Positions 5,449 through 7,454 of a DNA stretch of 7,454 nucleotides are shown one piece after another. Position 1 is the stretch's first letter, and each line of letters starts with the position of its first letter. The notes beneath the pieces were generated by a model. It saw only the letters and a list, made by a program, of their open reading frames with translations. It was not told where the DNA came from and searched no databases. The position numbers were made by a program, and so were the translations under genes. The stretch covers positions 1 through 7,454 of the forward strand of contig JAGVBM010000376.1 of the NCBI GenBank assembly GCA_020059765.1, given 5' to 3'. This DNA comes from Bacillota bacterium. Lineage in GTDB: Bacteria; Bacillota; Bacilli; Tumebacillales; Effusibacillaceae.

Positions 5449-7454
5449 CTATTTTTTCAGAGCGGCGGATCCGGCCCCCATGATCCGCTCGATTTCTTGC
5501 AGCAGAGCGGGCTTGGGGGCGACTCGTTCCGTGATTTGCCTGCTTGTTCGGCTGTCGACGTAGTACAACACCACCGGCGTCTGTCCCGGAAATCTCAACA
5601 AGCACGCTTTCAGCGTCCGCAGCCGCGACGGATCTTGCTTATTTCTGTCGATTTTAATGAACAGCGTTTCCTCCGGTTCTGTCGGCAACATTCGGATCGA
5701 CTCGGCAATCAGTTTGATTTCCTCATCCTGCCCTTGCAATTTCACCTTGCAGACAATTACCTCGTCCCCCTGCAAAATCGCCCTTCCCTCGGCAAACACG
5801 GAAGGAAACACGATAACCTCCGCCGTGCCCGTCAAATCTTCCAGTTCCAGAAACGCCATCGTTTGTCCCTTGCGGGTTTGCACCTGTTTCAGATGGCGAA
5901 TGCGGCCCGCAATCACCGTTGTGCTGCCGTCTTCCAATTCCGGCAATTCCGCCAGGCGAATGTTGGCGAAATGAGCCATCGCCGTCCGGTATCGGTCCAA
6001 GGGATGGCCGGATACGTACAACCCGAGCAGTTCTTTCTCCATTTCCAGCCGTTCCGCAGCGGAGAAATCTTCGACTTCCGGATAGACTAATCGCTCAGTT
6101 TTCCCGGAACTGTCCATCATGCCAAACATCGATATTTGCGGCGCGTCTTTTTCTTTTTGCAGGCGGATGCCGGTTTCCACCGCATCGTCCAATGCCAGCA
6201 GCAGCGTGCGGCGGCCCTGCCCTTGGTAATCAAAAGCACCGCTGCGAATCAAACTTTCAATCACCCGCTTGTTGCAGGAACGGGTGTCAACCCGGCGGCA
6301 GAAATCGAGCAAATCGGCAAAAGCCCCTTTTTGTCTGGCCTGCACAATCGTCTGGATCGCCGCAATTCCCACATTCTTGATGGCCGACAAGGCAAACCGG
6401 ATCTGGCCGTCTGTAACGGTGAACCGGTAGGAACTGTGGTTGACGTCAGGAGGCAGCACGCGAATCCCCATCCTGCGGCAGTCATCAATATACTGGGCCA
6501 CTTTGCCGCTCGAATGCAGCCAGGACGTAAGCAAGGCGGCCATAAACTCCGCCGGGTAGTTGGCCTTCAGATAGGCGGTGCGGTAAGCGACCACCGCGTA
6601 GGCGACGGCGTGGGACCGGTTAAATCCGTAGTCGGCAAAACGGACGATCAAATCGTACACCTCGTTGGCCGTTTGCTCCGGATAGCCGTTGCGCAGACAG
6701 CCTGCCACAAACGCGTTGCGCTGTTCCTGCAGGACGTCCCGTTTCTTTTTGCCGACCGCCCGCCGCAGCAGATCCGCCTGTCCCAGGGAAAAACCGGCCA
6801 TCAGCGATGCAATCTGCATGATCTGTTCCTGATAGACGATAATCCCGTACGTATCCCGCAAAATCGGCTCCAGATCGGGATGTGGATAAACGATCGGCAG
6901 TTTCCCGTGTTTGGCGCCGATGTAGGCGGGGATGTTTTCCATCGGACCCGGCCGGTACAGGGAAATCACCGCCACAATATCTTCAAAGGAAGTCGGTTTC
7001 AATTCCCGCAGCACGTTTTTTACCCCGTTCGATTCCAACTGAAAGCAGCCGTCGGTGTCTCCTTTCGCCAACAGGTCAAAAGTAGCCGCATCATCCATCT
7101 CCATTTGCGTAAAATCAATTGCAACCCCGTGTCCCTGTTTGATCATCTCGACGGCATGGTCGATAATCGTCAGGTTGCGGAGACCGAGAAAGTCCATTTT
7201 TAACAATCCGACCGCTTCCAGGTCTTCCATCGCGTACTGGGTGACCGCTCCGCCGTCAGCCCCCCGCAGCAGCGGAACGTGATGGGTCAGCGGTTCTTTC
7301 GAAATCACAACCCCTGCCGCATGGATCGAGGAATGGCGGGGAAACCCTTCGATCGCTCTAGCCGTGTCCAACAACCGTTGGACCGTTTGGTTTTCTTCAT
7401 ACACCGCAAGCAAATCGGGCTGCAGGGCCAACGCCTTGTCAATCGTCATGCTTA
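5449..7454 (-). CDS. dnaE: DNA polymerase III subunit alpha, C-terminal part (5' end outside the window)
   Basis: Catalytic subunit of the replicative DNA polymerase, acting at the fork with the sliding clamp. The frame is open to the window edge; about 667 of a usual 1,100-1,170 residues are visible, so the PHP domain and the first two catalytic aspartates are missing. Numbering from the Met at 7449: FPRHSSIHAAGVVIS (36-50); LLKMDFLGLRNLT (82-94) with the third catalytic acid, Asp86; SLYRPGPM (163-170); YGIIVYQEQIMQIA (201-214); and FNRSHAVAYA (276-285) in the fingers. A helix-hairpin-helix region spans about 350-410. QISMF (438-442) matches the beta-clamp-binding motif. An OB fold (about 511-585, VIAGRIRHLKQV onwards) and a C-terminal domain (about 595-666) follow. 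The Met at 7449 is internal, not the start. This is the DnaE family, not Gram-positive PolC. The stop is TAG at 5451-5449. Confidence 0.97.
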   Translation of the reverse strand, partial: SMTIDKALALQPDLLAVYEENQTVQRLLDTARAIEGFPRHSSIHAAGVVISKEPLTHHVPLLRGADGGAVTQYAMEDLEAVGLLKMDFLGLRNLTIIDHAVEMIKQGHGVAIDFTQMEMDDAATFDLLAKGDTDGCFQLESNGVKNVLRELKPTSFEDIVAVISLYRPGPMENIPAYIGAKHGKLPIVYPHPDLEPILRDTYGIIVYQEQIMQIASLMAGFSLGQADLLRRAVGKKKRDVLQEQRNAFVAGCLRNGYPEQTANEVYDLIVRFADYGFNRSHAVAYAVVAYRTAYLKANYPAEFMAALLTSWLHSSGKVAQYIDDCRRMGIRVLPPDVNHSSYRFTVTDGQIRFALSAIKNVGIAAIQTIVQARQKGAFADLLDFCRRVDTRSCNKRVIESLIRSGAFDYQGQGRRTLLLALDDAVETGIRLQKEKDAPQISMFGMMDSSGKTERLVYPEVEDFSAAERLEMEKELLGLYVSGHPLDRYRTAMAHFANIRLAELPELEDGSTTVIAGRIRHLKQVQTRKGQTMAFLELEDLTGTAEVIVFPSVFAEGRAILQGDEVIVCKVKLQGQDEEIKLIAESIRMLPTEPEETLFIKIDRNKQDPSRLRTLKACLLRFPGQTPVVLYYVDSRTSRQITERVAPKPALLQEIERIMGAGSAALKK

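Noticed and set aside
6136..7203. Plus-strand open frame of 355 codons opposite dnaE
   Set aside because: It is antisense to conserved DnaE motifs and has low-complexity, Arg/Gln/His-rich translation with no family resemblance.
1..7454. Mobile element, CRISPR array, tRNA, rRNA, defence or biosynthetic system
   Set aside because: No transposase, integrase, repeat-spacer array, cloverleaf or unexplained large gene was seen. All space is taken by core metabolic and replication genes in a conserved order.

Overview
The window carries a compact housekeeping block, with every gene on the minus strand. Read in transcription order (high to low coordinate) it holds: the C-terminal two thirds or so of dnaE (replicative DNA polymerase III alpha); a PgpA/YutG-type phosphatidylglycerophosphatase; a YtsJ-type malic enzyme; a 65-residue uncharacterised protein; accD and accA (the two carboxyltransferase subunits of acetyl-CoA carboxylase); pfkA (phosphofructokinase); and the first 85 codons of pyk (pyruvate kinase).

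The backbone order dnaE-ytsJ-accD-accA-pfkA-pyk is the classical Bacillus-type arrangement. Strong Shine-Dalgarno sequences of the GGGAGGT type and the protein sequences agree with a Bacillota member of the order Bacillales. G+C is roughly in the low fifties by eye, and the two extra small genes resemble arrangements I recall from Paenibacillaceae or Alicyclobacillaceae-like lineages. The family-level placement is a guess.

Layout: 7454-5449 dnaE (5' end outside the window); 5387-4926 pgpA/yutG; 4925-4803 a gap with a good extended -10 promoter and several short inverted repeats; 4802-3573 ytsJ; 3572-3475 a gap with a second extended -10 promoter flanked by an inverted repeat; 3474-3277 the 65-aa gene; 3262-2378 accD (GTG start); 2400-1417 accA, overlapping accD by 23 bp; 1416-1239 a gap holding a convincing intrinsic terminator for the acc unit and a second hairpin cluster; 1238-279 pfkA; 255-1 pyk (3' end outside the window).

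Functionally the genes form a carbon-flow cluster. PfkA and Pyk supply PEP and pyruvate, malic enzyme makes pyruvate and reducing power, AccA/AccD commit acetyl-CoA to malonyl-CoA for fatty acids, and PgpA works on phospholipid head groups. The inferred transcription units are dnaE(-pgpA), ytsJ, orf65-accD-accA, and pfkA-pyk.

I see no mobile element, CRISPR array, tRNA, rRNA or unknown multi-gene system. This is an ordinary core-genome region. The points worth a second look are: pyruvate kinase residues typical of K+-independent enzymes (Ile67, Lys71); the small protein fixed in front of accD; candidate operators around two promoters; mutually exclusive hairpins upstream of pfkA; and an A9 run inside pgpA.
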